In this document: in pieces, positions 27,311-35,739 of the stretch | Layout of the letters: each line of letters begins with the position of its first letter | How positions within the stretch are numbered: position 1 is the stretch's first letter | NCBI GenBank assembly: GCA_004298155.1 | Contig: SCRD01000012.1 | Span: 124,001-188,000, forward strand | Direction: 5' to 3' | Origin: Acidobacteriota bacterium | Lineage (GTDB): Bacteria > Acidobacteriota > Terriglobia > UBA7540 | Length of the DNA stretch: 64,000 nucleotides | Made by a program: the position numbers and the translations under genes | The notes under the pieces: generated by a model | Databases searched by the model: none | What the model saw: the letters and a program-made list of their open reading frames with translations, nothing else | What the model was told of the DNA's origin: nothing

Positions 27311-28147
27311 ATGGTGGACGGCATTCTCTTTTTGTGGTTTATTCTCGCGGCCCTTTCTGTGGTGTTTGTTTCCGTAGACGTTCGTCACACACCCGAGTCG
27401 CCGGTGCTCAAATGGGCTTTTGTTCTCATCTCGGCCTACGCCGGTCCGTTCGGCGCATTCTTCTACGTTCTTGGGTGCCGCGAACCGCTACCAGGCCTGC
27501 ACGCCCGTTTTGTGGCAACGCGATGGCGCCAAGTCCTCGGTTCGACCATGCACTGCGTAGCCGGTGACGGTGCAGGTATTCTTGCAGGCGCCGCCATCGG
27601 CAGTTCCCTGCACCTGCAAGCGTCTGTTCATGTCGCTCTCGAATACGTTCTCGGATTCGGTTTCGGATGGACTATTTTTCAGGCATTGTTTATGCGCGAC
27701 ATGGCCGGCGGCTCGTTTACCCGGTCGCTCCGCTCCACCTTCATCCCCGAATTCCTTTCCATGAATGTGCTGATGGCTGGTATGTTGCCGACGATGATGT
27801 TCCTCATGGTCGCCATTCCGGGGAGTGACACACCTGGACACCTTACCTTCTGGTTCATAATGTCCATTGCGCTTCTGGTTGGCGCAGTTGTCGCCTACCC
27901 AATGAACTGGTGGCTCGTCGCCCACCATCTCAAGCATGGGATGATGACTATACGCAGACCCGAGGCCGCCGAAGAATCTGTCGCTCCGAAAAAAGCGGAA
28001 GAAATGCCGAAAATGGATCATCGCGAGACGGCCCTTACCCACGCGAGCCCACCATCGACGACCGCCGTCGTGAAAATGGCCTTCTTCAGTGTTTTACTGT
28101 TCGTGCTCGGTATCATTATCGCCGTGATCTCTGGTACCTGGCATTGA
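27311..28147 (+). CDS. DUF4396-family membrane protein
   Basis: A 278-residue integral membrane protein with about seven hydrophobic helices. Signature segments are STMHCVAGDGAGILAGAAIG (about residues 78-97), EFLSMNVLMAGMLPTMM and YPMNWWLVAHHLKHGM, which match DUF4396. A charged loop rich in Lys and Glu (residues about 218-245) precedes a last helix. Function is unknown; His and Met residues in the helices would allow metal binding, but this is inference. The gene is placed between two direct copies of repeat R2. A TTGAAT-N18-CACAAT promoter-like pair (27274-27303) would give a very short leader. Confidence 0.78.
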   Translation: MVDGILFLWFILAALSVVFVSVDVRHTPESPVLKWAFVLISAYAGPFGAFFYVLGCREPLPGLHARFVATRWRQVLGSTMHCVAGDGAGILAGAAIGSSLHLQASVHVALEYVLGFGFGWTIFQALFMRDMAGGSFTRSLRSTFIPEFLSMNVLMAGMLPTMMFLMVAIPGSDTPGHLTFWFIMSIALLVGAVVAYPMNWWLVAHHLKHGMMTIRRPEAAEESVAPKKAEEMPKMDHRETALTHASPPSTTAVVKMAFFSVLLFVLGIIIAVISGTWH

Positions 28148-28847
28148 CACTGCTGGGTGGCGCATCATACGTCCCGCGACTGGCTCAGAGGTGCTTTCTT
28201 CCTCTGCGTTCAGCGAAGCTGAGCGGGCACAAAGAGAATTGTTAATTCTGAATTATGAAGGACAAGATTTGAAGGATGAAGTGTGAAGGATGAAGGATGA
28301 AAGAAGCAACGGCGAGCCATGAATGACAAGCGCCACTGACGGACCGGCTGCCATCAGCCCAGACAAAATCCTCCCGCTTCGCGGGATCGCAGACTCGACA
28401 AAGTGCCAATCTGAGCCAGCCGGCAACCACACCTGAGCCGCTATCATCTGCTTTTTTTGAAACTTCGGGCAAGTATAAGGCATCTTTATCGGCTTCATGC
28501 CGGATGCTGATCGCAGCTGGGTACGTGAACGGATCAGACGTTGTTTTCGAAATTTCCCCAAAACAGCCTATAGCGGATTTTTGCGGGCAATGTTTACATG
28601 CCGGGTCGAAATTTATACACAGGTGGAATTCGCCGCTGCCGATGTATTCCTGTGGTTCCTTCGGCTTGCGCGTGGACGGCGAATTGGCGTGGTCCTTGCA
28701 ATTTTTTGAGGTGTTGCGGGAACGGTGCAGAGAGGAGCTTGGGCGATGACCCTAGAGGGGGTGACTACAAGGAGAGGGAGGCAGGAAAAGTTGAGGCTGT
28801 ACGGACGATCCGCTCCCGCCGGGCAACCGGCCTTTGAAAGGCACCGC
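28148..28847. other. 700-bp intergenic region with repeat R2 copy B
   Basis: The first half is repeat R2 copy B. The second half holds two overlapping short ORFs in different frames (28497-28709, 28504-28749) with no recognisable domain and unusual composition; they may be remnants of a lost gene but I do not annotate them as coding. Confidence 0.5.
28186..28421 (+). repeat. Direct repeat R2, copy B (downstream of DUF4396 gene)
   Basis: Same orientation and block order as 27030-27226. Exact blocks at 28202-28221 and 28380-28397. This copy carries an insertion with three GAAGGATGA units (28271-28279, 28285-28293, 28292-28300), which explains its greater length, and a CCCGC-TTC-GCGGG hairpin. 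Confidence 0.7.
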
Positions 28848-29066
28848 ATGAGTAGCTTACCAAAATGGCAGGAGCTTTATGAAGCTGCGGTTCTCGAAAC
28901 CGACCGCAGCAAGCTGAAATCGCGCATCGAGGATGCGCAGAGCGCCATCGACGCCCGCCTTCGGGAACTCGAAACCGGCGCAACCAATTACGCCGATCAG
29001 CGCGAGGAACTCCGCAATGCGGAGGAGCGGCTGCAAACCTTGCGCGAAAGATTGCTTTCAGGCTAA
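28848..29066 (+). CDS. Small coiled-coil protein, acidobacterial type
   Basis: A 72-residue, highly charged, helical protein beginning MSSLPKWQELYEAAVLETD and continuing with heptad-like Leu/Ala spacing to LRERLLSG. I recall short WQELYxAAxxETD proteins as common single genes in Acidobacteriota; no function is known. The frame is open upstream to 28725, but the conserved part starts at this ATG. The last 9 bp overlap the 3' end of the convergent response-regulator gene. Confidence 0.7.
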   Translation: MSSLPKWQELYEAAVLETDRSKLKSRIEDAQSAIDARLRELETGATNYADQREELRNAEERLQTLRERLLSG

Positions 29067-29525
29067 TCCAGAGCGGGATTCCAGCATGCGAACAAGGCAG
29101 GCGATGAGCCCCTCCAGATCCTCTTTGCCTACCACAGCGTCCACGCCGGCCCGGTAAGCCTGCTGCTCGAGGTGAGGCGTGCGATGGAGCGTGAACATAA
29201 CCAAGCTGACGGAAGGGAATGCCCGTCTCAGCTCGCGTGCGGCTTCCATTCCATTCATCACCGGCATTGAAAGATCGAGGGTGATCAGGTCGGGCTTGAG
29301 TTGAAGTGACTTGTCGATCGCCTCCCGCCCGTTTTCAGCCTCTCCGCAGACTTCCCATCCCTTTTCCTCGTCCAAAAACTTTCGGAGTGCTTTTCGTATC
29401 GGGGCTTGGTCATCGACAATGAGAATGCGCGCGCGCTTGCGGCCCGGCAAGCCAGACACGCGCAGATAACAGCAAGGCGTGTCCTCCATCGAACCGGCAA
29501 GGGAGTATCTCTTCTTCTTTCCCAC
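29058..29525 (-). CDS. Single-domain response regulator
   Basis: A 155-residue protein consisting of about 30 N-terminal residues and one receiver domain with no output domain. The acidic pocket is in ILIVDDQ, the phospho-accepting Asp in LITLDLSMP, the switch Thr in LVMFTLHR and the conserved Lys in VVGKEDL. It resembles NarL-type receivers whose DNA-binding domain is absent. No kinase is adjacent. A GTG at 29525 with GAGG upstream is used; an ATG at 29489 is an alternative. Overlaps the convergent 72-residue gene by 9 bp. Confidence 0.85.
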   Translation of the reverse strand: MGKKKRYSLAGSMEDTPCCYLRVSGLPGRKRARILIVDDQAPIRKALRKFLDEEKGWEVCGEAENGREAIDKSLQLKPDLITLDLSMPVMNGMEAARELRRAFPSVSLVMFTLHRTPHLEQQAYRAGVDAVVGKEDLEGLIACLVRMLESRSGLA

Positions 29526-29623
29526 GGCGCGCCTCAGAGCAAGATCAGAGCAAGAAATGGATCGTTTTTGGAGTGTCGGCTGTACGGACGAATACTCGGC
29601 AATGAACAGGCCTTCAACAATCT

Positions 29624-29651
29624 ATTGTGACACCCTGACTTGTTTTGTCAA
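29624..29651 (-). promoter_or_regulatory. Promoter of the response-regulator gene
   Basis: Minus-strand TTGACA (29646-29651), 16-bp spacer, CACAAT (29624-29629; 4 of 6 to TATAAT). It points at the GTG start at 29525 with a leader of about 90 bases. Confidence 0.5.
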
Positions 29652-29732
29652 CCCGCGCGGTACCATTGACACATCAGCAATTTCGCTTCATCCATTCCAA
29701 AGTTATTGCTGCCGCACGTAAATTAAAGAGAG

Positions 29733-29832
29733 TAGTGGGGATCTCCGGGGTTGAGGTCCGCGGCATTTTGTGATCGCCGCAGTCGAGTCAAAAAAACCAC
29801 AGACCGCAAGGGCGGCGAACTGCGCTACGCGC
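29733..29832. repeat. Dispersed intergenic repeat R1, copy 2
   Basis: Related to 25153-25255: shares TTGAGGTCCGCGGC, the downstream CCGCAAG-GGCGG palindrome and the ACTGCGCTACGCGC end. The first hairpin (GGATCTC/GAGGTCC) keeps pairing through a G-U wobble where copy 1 has a G-C pair. Confidence 0.6.
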
Positions 29833-29853
29833 GGCGAGCGGCGGGAATATTCG

Positions 29854-30273
29854 CTATTCACTGAGCATTTCGAGGGTCAAGCCGTCTGGCTCGCCGGCGT
29901 AATACTTCTCCAGCGCATCGGCAAAGACGTTGCTGCCGGATGAGACGTGGGCGAAGAGAGTCATCGAGGACCGGAATTTCAGGGTGTCGGGGTAGCCGAA
30001 AATTTCGTCAGCGGAAACTCCCTTCACGCCGTTCACAAGTGATGTACACTCTGCCAGCCTGGGCCCGAGAATCGAATGCGCCAGGTAAGCCCTGGCTTCG
30101 TCCGCTGAAGAGATTCCGAACTTATTAGCCATGAGACTATGCCCCAGACCTTTGAGTTGGGGGAAGATGAACCATATCCAGTGCCCTTGTTTGCAGCCTT
30201 GGCGCAGCTCACGGCAGACCTGTGCATATACGGGGTCCTGCGCCTCGACGAACCGTTCCAAATCAAACTTCAT
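29854..30273 (-). CDS. DUF1810 family protein
   Basis: A 139-residue protein of the DUF1810 family: FDLERFVEAQDPVYAQVCRELRQG, HWIWFIFPQLKGLGHS, SSADEARAYLAHSILGPRL and the C-terminal DTLKFRSSMTLFAHV are characteristic. The protein is soluble and its function unknown. The start at 30273 (MKFDLERF) fits the family N-terminus; the frame is open to 30372. It stands alone between repeat R1 and the phospholipase-like gene. Confidence 0.85.
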   Translation of the reverse strand: MKFDLERFVEAQDPVYAQVCRELRQGCKQGHWIWFIFPQLKGLGHSLMANKFGISSADEARAYLAHSILGPRLAECTSLVNGVKGVSADEIFGYPDTLKFRSSMTLFAHVSSGSNVFADALEKYYAGEPDGLTLEMLSE

Positions 30274-30441
30274 ATCAGCCACCAACAGCGGTTCCCCCAT
30301 AGGGCGCGATTGTGATCGAACCTTCCATTCTGATGCGCGAAGAGTGAACTGACGGCGGGAACGGGTGGCCACCTCCGAATGTCCGATGCTGCGTCAAGCC
30401 AGTTTTCATGGACAGAAGCGGCGACAGAGGCCGAGCAAGCC

Positions 30442-31734
30442 CTACGGCTGCGTTACAACAGCCTGCGATTGCATCTTTTTCAGTTGATCAACTTCGGCCA
30501 TGACCCGCTTCCATTCTTTCTTCTTTCGCTTAATCGAGTAAGGGGCATCGGGGTGTCCAAAGAATTCCAGCAATTCGCCGCGCACTTCGGGCGAGGCGCC
30601 GGTGAAATTCTTTTGCGCAAGCCGATCGAGCAACTTTGCTTGCGTCTCATCATTGAGCTTGTATTTCCCCGGCCCCGTTACATCGCCGGTGTCAAAGTTG
30701 TCATTGGGCAAGTCGAGGCGGCCTGTCCCAACCTGCTTGAGCAGCTGCCGGTAGCGTTGCAGGGTCGCATTGAAGCTGGATTCAAACATCTGCTCCGTCT
30801 CTGGCGTCGGCGTCTTGAGTTGAAGCACTTTCAAAGCGCCAAACTTCGGCAGTATCCGAATGATAAAGGCAATAAATCGTTCCTTGAACCCAGGCTCTCG
30901 ATACGTTCTTCCCCAGCGTTTCCGGTAACTGGCGTGAGACAGATTGTAGAGAAACCTCCTTTTAGTGATGCCGGGCTCGTCCTGCTTGATCTCATTTTTC
31001 TTCAAAAGCCATGCAATCCGCGTTGCTTCCGGCAGCACGTGACTGACATCATGCCGGTAAGAGCCGAGCGCTTCGTTTTCATTGGAGAGCACGGTCTTCA
31101 AATTGAGGCCGTAGGTTTCCTGAAAAGCCTTTTCGAGCAGCGGAGCTGAAACTCCAAAGCCGATGAAGTCGTGGTAGCTGTCCGGCGCATAGCGTCCGCG
31201 CGCAATCTCCAGAACATCGAATCCAAATTCGGTTTTCAAGTGCTCCAGCTTGCCCTCCTCATACGTGACCGAGTCGCCGTATTTCCTTTCCAGCTTGGGA
31301 TACAGGGCGGGAACCGCGCGATTCACCCCAATGCTGTGGCCATCATTATCAGCGGCATAGTGTGCCAGCGCTCCGAGTGCAAACGCATAGCCGTCGAGGT
31401 CCGTGGAATCCCGAATGAGCGCCAAAATAAAATCTCCGCTGCGAACGTAGTGAGTCAGGTCGCTGAAGAAAAAACTGCCATGCGGGTAATAGCCCATGTC
31501 CTGGATGATGGCGCCTCCGTAAGCGTAGCCGTGGGCCTCTTTGAGTTCTGCCATGGTGGCTCCCGGAAAGCGCTTCAAAAGCAAGGGGCGAATACTCGTA
31601 TCCCAGGCGCTATCTATGATGGCCTCGTGTGAAAGGACGGCGTAGGCTGCGAGACTACCGGGCAAGCCCAGCAATAAAGAAAATGCGATGGCCCCTAATG
31701 AAAACCCAGCGAACCTTCCCCGCATGCGCCTCAT
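30442..31734 (-). CDS. Zinc-dependent phospholipase C-like exported protein
   Basis: A 430-residue protein with a signal peptide (FAGFSLGAIAFSLLLGLPGSLAAYA) and an N-terminal domain of the zinc-dependent phospholipase C/S1-P1 nuclease type: SHEAIIDSAW at the mature N-terminus, QDMGYYPHG, DLTHYVRSGDF and ALGALAHYAADNDGH supply the His and Asp residues expected for a three-zinc site. The C-terminal 150 residues are basic and of unknown role. Whether it cleaves phospholipids is not known. The start at 31734 follows a GAGGTGG; a second ATG is at 31725. Confidence 0.78.
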   Translation of the reverse strand: MRRMRGRFAGFSLGAIAFSLLLGLPGSLAAYAVLSHEAIIDSAWDTSIRPLLLKRFPGATMAELKEAHGYAYGGAIIQDMGYYPHGSFFFSDLTHYVRSGDFILALIRDSTDLDGYAFALGALAHYAADNDGHSIGVNRAVPALYPKLERKYGDSVTYEEGKLEHLKTEFGFDVLEIARGRYAPDSYHDFIGFGVSAPLLEKAFQETYGLNLKTVLSNENEALGSYRHDVSHVLPEATRIAWLLKKNEIKQDEPGITKRRFLYNLSHASYRKRWGRTYREPGFKERFIAFIIRILPKFGALKVLQLKTPTPETEQMFESSFNATLQRYRQLLKQVGTGRLDLPNDNFDTGDVTGPGKYKLNDETQAKLLDRLAQKNFTGASPEVRGELLEFFGHPDAPYSIKRKKKEWKRVMAEVDQLKKMQSQAVVTQP

Positions 31735-31965
31735 TGCGACCACCTCGCCGGAATTGTACTGCGTTCTACCTCGACTGTGCACAGCGGACCGCGCGGCATG
31801 TCCATGGAGGAGGTAGCGCAGTCAACGGTAAAATTCTGATGCTCAACTTTGCGTGGCGGAGCGAAAAAATAAAAGCCGCTCGCTTCGCGCGCCCACAGAC
31901 GCTACAAGGAGGCCCTCTGCGCGGCCGATGCCCTACATCACTTCTGCCTCTCAAGCTGGAAACAC

Positions 31966-32439
31966 TCAGCCAGCGCGGCGCCGGTAGTCCTGGATAGCCT
32001 TTTCTGTTTCGCGCTTGATGGTGCGGCTTCTCTCGGTCTCGCGCCGGTCGTATACCTTTTTCCCTTTGGCAAGGGCGAGCTCGCATTTGATCCTGTTCCC
32101 TTTCAGGTAGAGGCGGGTGGGAACCAGGGTCAGGCCCTTTTCCTGGGTGCGGGAAGTCAGTTTATGGATCTCCTGCCGGTGCAGCAACAGGCGCCGCTCG
32201 CGAAGGGGATCGTGGTTCAGGTAGCTCCCGGAGCTGTAAGTGCTGATGTGGCAATTCACCAGCCAGACCTGTCCGCCCTTCACTGCCGCGTAGCTGTCTT
32301 TCAGGTTCACTTTCCCTTCGCGGATGGACTTGACCTCCGTGCCTTGCAATTCCATTCCAGCTTCAAATTTTTCAAGGAAATGATAGTAATGGGCAGCCTG
32401 CCGGTTGAGGGCAAAATTCTTCATTCGAGCTTCATCCAT
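31966..32439 (-). CDS. smpB: SsrA-binding protein SmpB
   Basis: A 157-residue SmpB, which delivers tmRNA to stalled ribosomes. Diagnostic stretches are NFALNRQAAHYYHFLEKFEA, GMELQGTEVKSIREGKVNLK, SGSYLNHDP, and the basic C-terminal tail KGKKVYDRRETERSRTIKRE. The ATG at 32439 has AAGGTGG about eight bases upstream; the frame is open to 32559. I looked for the tmRNA gene in the adjacent non-coding stretches and did not find one. Confidence 0.96.
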   Translation of the reverse strand: MDEARMKNFALNRQAAHYYHFLEKFEAGMELQGTEVKSIREGKVNLKDSYAAVKGGQVWLVNCHISTYSSGSYLNHDPLRERRLLLHRQEIHKLTSRTQEKGLTLVPTRLYLKGNRIKCELALAKGKKVYDRRETERSRTIKRETEKAIQDYRRRAG

Positions 32440-32792
32440 CCTGCTGCCCACCTTGCTGCTCCCTCGGCGTATTCGGCTAGAAATCACCATGTTAACACAG
32501 ACTTTCCGCCGACTTCCGCGGAGCGGCTGCATCGAAAGGCCGGGATGGAGAAACCTCACTTGTGCCGTAATCGTCCTTAGATCGTGGTATAACGTAGCTG
32601 TGAGCGGGGCCGGGGTAGCTGCAATTTGTCACCAGGTTGTAAAAGCTTCGCTATGATAGAATGAAATCGTTGCTATTGCTGTGGTGCGTCGGGTAGATTC
32701 AATATCTGGGGTACAACTCCGGGCTTGGCAGTCACATCCTATCCTACGAGATCCGCCAGCGGCCAAGAGTAGGGCCCGGGCAAAGGTAATTG
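32440..32792. other. 350-bp divergent region between smpB and the TonB-domain gene
   Basis: No gene seen. AT-rich segment near 32635-32665 contains TATGAT and TAGAAT boxes in the plus direction that could serve the TonB-domain gene, but -35 spacing is poor. Confidence 0.4.
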
Positions 32793-34088
32793 ATGCCAAT
32801 TATTGATACCCAAGTTGGTCCTGCCAGGAGCCATTCAAACAACGGGTCCAGCAACTCGACGCGCGAGGACTTTACTTTCACCATACCGGAATCCCCCGGC
32901 CTTCTTTCATCTCTCCGTGAAAACCTTCGCGAATGGCGCCGGACATCGAGATTGAGGGTTCCCGCCGGGTACGCCCGTGACGAGGCGGTCCTTCCCGTCA
33001 CGGAAATGCGGCCATGGTACCGCGACTTTGGGAAGCAGATCGGGTCGCTATTCGAAAAACCGACTGACCCGATCGGAATTTTTAACCGCAGGCAGGAAAA
33101 GAAGCGCGCGGCGTGCGGACTCGCGGTTGCCATAGCGGGTGGAGGCTTTGCATACTGGCTCACCGGTCAGAATTTTCTCGCCGACCCGAAGATGATCGCT
33201 CTGGGGGCGATTGGCGGGTATGTTGTGGGAGAAACCCTCGGAATCTTCGCGTTCAAGAAGCGCGAATATCCGCCCGACATCTGGCAGGATTACCAGCTCC
33301 AGCGGGCTTCATGGGTGAACTCCGTCCTGGTCCATGCAGTGGTAATCCTGGCCCTGATTTTGCCGTATTACATCTCCCAGATGCTTCACCCAATGAAAAG
33401 CAACGTCCAGGTAACAGATATTTCGCCTCTCCTGCTCCAGATGCCGCCCTCTGCCAACAAGGCAGGCGGTGGTGGCGGTGGCGGCGCCCGCACTCCAACG
33501 CCCCCTTCAAAGGGTAAGGCGCCTTTATTCTCGAAGACACAGATGGCCCCGCCGGAAGTTACCATTCCCAAGGTCCAGCCGATCCTGCCCGTGAAACCTA
33601 CTATCATTGGGCCACCTGAAATGAAGCTTCCCGACATGGCGCAGAACGCTCAATTTGGTGACCCGCTCCAGGGCGTCCCCGGACCGCCTTCGACCGGGCC
33701 GGGCTTCGGTGGAGGAATCGGTACGGGCCAGGGGACAGGGGTCGGATCGGGTCAAGGCGGAGGTTTCGGCCCCGGCCAGGGTGGAGGTGCGGGCGGCGGA
33801 CTCTTTAGCGTGGGCGGCAACGTCAGCGCCCCAATCCCCATCTACAAGCCTGAACCTCCTTATTCCGAGCAGGCGCGCAAAGCCAAGTACCAGGGCACAG
33901 TGGTCCTTTGGATCGTGGTGGATGCGGCAGGTAATGTGACCGATGCGCAGGTGGTCAAACCTCTCGGCATGGGTCTCGACCAGAACGCCGTTACCACCGT
34001 CAAGACGTGGAAATTCAAGCCGGCCATGCGCAACGGGGGCCCCGTGCCGGTCAAAGTTATGGTGGAAGTCAGCTTCCGACTGTTTTGA
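32793..34088 (+). CDS. TonB C-terminal-domain protein with extended N-terminal membrane part
   Basis: A 431-residue protein. The N-terminal 90 residues are soluble and charged, then come two hydrophobic segments (AACGLAVAIAGGGFAYWLTG and MIALGAIGGYVVGETLGIFAF) and the usual TonB-type anchor (WVNSVLVHAVVILALILPYYI, about residues 171-191). A Pro-rich spacer and a striking Gly-rich linker (about residues 287-330) lead to a TonB C-terminal domain (PEPPYSEQARKAKYQGTVVLWIVVDAAG ... WKFKPAMRNGGPVPV). TonB transfers proton-motive energy to outer-membrane receptors; the added membrane segments are atypical. AAAGG precedes the ATG. No ExbB/ExbD adjacent. Confidence 0.85.
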   Translation: MPIIDTQVGPARSHSNNGSSNSTREDFTFTIPESPGLLSSLRENLREWRRTSRLRVPAGYARDEAVLPVTEMRPWYRDFGKQIGSLFEKPTDPIGIFNRRQEKKRAACGLAVAIAGGGFAYWLTGQNFLADPKMIALGAIGGYVVGETLGIFAFKKREYPPDIWQDYQLQRASWVNSVLVHAVVILALILPYYISQMLHPMKSNVQVTDISPLLLQMPPSANKAGGGGGGGARTPTPPSKGKAPLFSKTQMAPPEVTIPKVQPILPVKPTIIGPPEMKLPDMAQNAQFGDPLQGVPGPPSTGPGFGGGIGTGQGTGVGSGQGGGFGPGQGGGAGGGLFSVGGNVSAPIPIYKPEPPYSEQARKAKYQGTVVLWIVVDAAGNVTDAQVVKPLGMGLDQNAVTTVKTWKFKPAMRNGGPVPVKVMVEVSFRLF

Positions 34089-34330
34089 CGAGTTTTTTCC
34101 CGCTGCATTTCTCTTCCTGACAATTCCGATTACGGGAGGATCCCCTGCGCCGTACCGCGTACCCTGCCTCGATGAAGCTCATCATGACTCGCACCAGCGT
34201 TTGAAATGACTTCTAAAAATTTAGAGACAAGGCTGTAATAGGTGGCTGCGGTAGTCTACCGGCATTCTTGCAGCCTCTGGGTCCGGCACGCCCGCCTGTT
34301 TGGGTGGGACAACAAAATCGGAGTGTACAA

Positions 34331-35638
34331 ATGCGACGCTTATCTCTTCGTCTATCGCTGGCGGCGGTTTCAGTTTTCGGATTTGCGCTCCCGACCGTTT
34401 GTCAGACCCCTGCTTCGAGTGCGGACCAACCCTCGGAGGAAGCCGAGATTCTGGTACTGAAAAGAAAAGTGGTCGAGCAGGACCAGCGGATCAATCAACT
34501 TGAGCAACAGGTCCAGGCCCTGCTGGGCCAGCAGAAAGCGCCCACAAATCCGGCCGGCAGTGAAAGCTCCAGGCCGGCGGAAAGCGCCGGCAGGGCGCGT
34601 TCGCCTGTCGTGGTGAGTTCTACCGTTGAAAGCGCGGCGGCCGTGCAGAAACCACAACCGCAGCCGGAGAAAACCTTCCGCACGCTACTGTCCCCCATCC
34701 ACTTCGGCGGCAATGTTTATCTCTACCAATACGTGCCGCTCGGCATTTCCGGCGCGCATCCCAAGTTTGAGTTGTATGCATTTTCAGCGCTGGTGGACGG
34801 GCAGAAAGGGCCGTGGGGGTTCCACGCTGATTACCGCTTTCGTACCACAAAGCTCCGCAGCTTCTTCCCCGGCAACACCTGGCTGCAGCAGGGTTACGTC
34901 CGATACCGGACGTCCTACGGGGAGTTCAAGGCAGGCAGCTTCTACCGGCGCGTCGGCATCGAGTGGGATGATTCCTTCTTTGGCAACATTCAATATTTTG
35001 ACGGTTTCAAGCTCGATCCGGAGTTTGGCGTGGGGTTTGAAGGTTCACACGAACTTGCGGGCCGCCTGAATGCGGAATATTCAATGCAGTACTTCTCTGC
35101 CAACGCGCCCGTCAACGGGTCGCTACCGGGCCGCGACTTTGTGTCCGAACCAGGGGCGCGAGCCAAAAACGACGTGACCATGAGGTTCGCGCCAGTCTGG
35201 CACTTCAGCAAGTCGACGTCACTGAACGTGGGAGGATCGTTTGCCCACGGCACGATCGAGCGCGACACGGGGCCCCACAACCAGCGCCGGCAGGCCGCAG
35301 CCGATGCAACCTTGCAGCTTGGCTCGCTGCTCGCCTATGGCGAAGTTCTGCGCCAGACGGTCAGCGGCCAAGTCATTTTGCCGCCGCAGGATGCCACCTA
35401 TACTCTTGAGGGCATCCGCTGGGCGCGCGGGCGCTACCAGCCACGGCTGAATTACAGCCAGGCGAATTATCATGGCCTCAACGGCAGGCGGGAATATATC
35501 CTGCAGCCCGGCATCAATATCCGGCTGGCTGACAATCTGACGTTCATCTATGAATTTGACTTCTGGCGCGAACTTTCGGTGATGAAGCCGACGACTGTTG
35601 ACCGAAGCTTGAACCTGGTTCTTCTGTACCATTTTTGA
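34331..35638 (+). CDS. Outer-membrane beta-barrel porin with N-terminal coiled coil
   Basis: A 435-residue exported protein: signal peptide (MRRLSLRLSLAAVSVFGFALPTVC), a coiled coil with heptads (EAEILVLKRKVVEQDQRINQ, residues about 38-70), a Ser/Pro-rich linker, then a barrel with alternating aromatic strands ending in LNLVLLYHF, whose terminal Phe is the usual outer-membrane assembly signal. The architecture recalls phosphate-selective and DcaP-like porins. It is 101 bp upstream of the MFS gene, in the same direction, with paired hairpins between them, so it may work with the transporter, but they need not share a transcript. Confidence 0.8.
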   Translation: MRRLSLRLSLAAVSVFGFALPTVCQTPASSADQPSEEAEILVLKRKVVEQDQRINQLEQQVQALLGQQKAPTNPAGSESSRPAESAGRARSPVVVSSTVESAAAVQKPQPQPEKTFRTLLSPIHFGGNVYLYQYVPLGISGAHPKFELYAFSALVDGQKGPWGFHADYRFRTTKLRSFFPGNTWLQQGYVRYRTSYGEFKAGSFYRRVGIEWDDSFFGNIQYFDGFKLDPEFGVGFEGSHELAGRLNAEYSMQYFSANAPVNGSLPGRDFVSEPGARAKNDVTMRFAPVWHFSKSTSLNVGGSFAHGTIERDTGPHNQRRQAAADATLQLGSLLAYGEVLRQTVSGQVILPPQDATYTLEGIRWARGRYQPRLNYSQANYHGLNGRREYILQPGINIRLADNLTFIYEFDFWRELSVMKPTTVDRSLNLVLLYHF

Positions 35639-35664
35639 GAGGGTTGAGGGCATAGCGGGTAGCA

Positions 35665-35702
35665 GCGAGTTTATCTCGCCACACGGCGGCATAAAGCCGC
35701 CG
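35665..35702. repeat. Paired REP-like hairpins between porin and MFS genes
   Basis: Two adjacent hairpins: GCGAG-TTTAT-CTCGC (35665-35679) and CGGCGGC-ATAAA-GCCGCCG (35684-35702). The second is a 7-bp perfect GC stem. They could act as a terminator for the porin gene or be members of an intergenic palindrome family. Confidence 0.55.
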
Positions 35703-35739
35703 CCACAAACCATTGTGATTGCACCAATTTTTTAGAGGC

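Larger units (their letters stand above)
29526..29853. other. 330-bp intergenic region
   Basis: Contains the promoter of the response-regulator gene (29624-29651) and repeat R1 copy 2 (29733-29832). No gene is seen. Confidence 0.6.

Noticed and set aside
28504-28749. An 81-codon ORF, possibly a gene remnant
   Set aside because: Competes with another ORF in a different frame, odd composition with many Cys and Trp, no recognisable homology; kept only as a note.
30379-31149. A 256-codon ORF on the plus strand
   Set aside because: Antisense to the phospholipase C-like gene, which has a signal peptide and metal-ligand motifs; the plus-strand product shows no domain.
32440-32792. tmRNA gene next to smpB
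   Set aside because: No tRNA-like ends with a T-arm and CCA, and no tag-peptide reading frame were found in this stretch or the other side of smpB.
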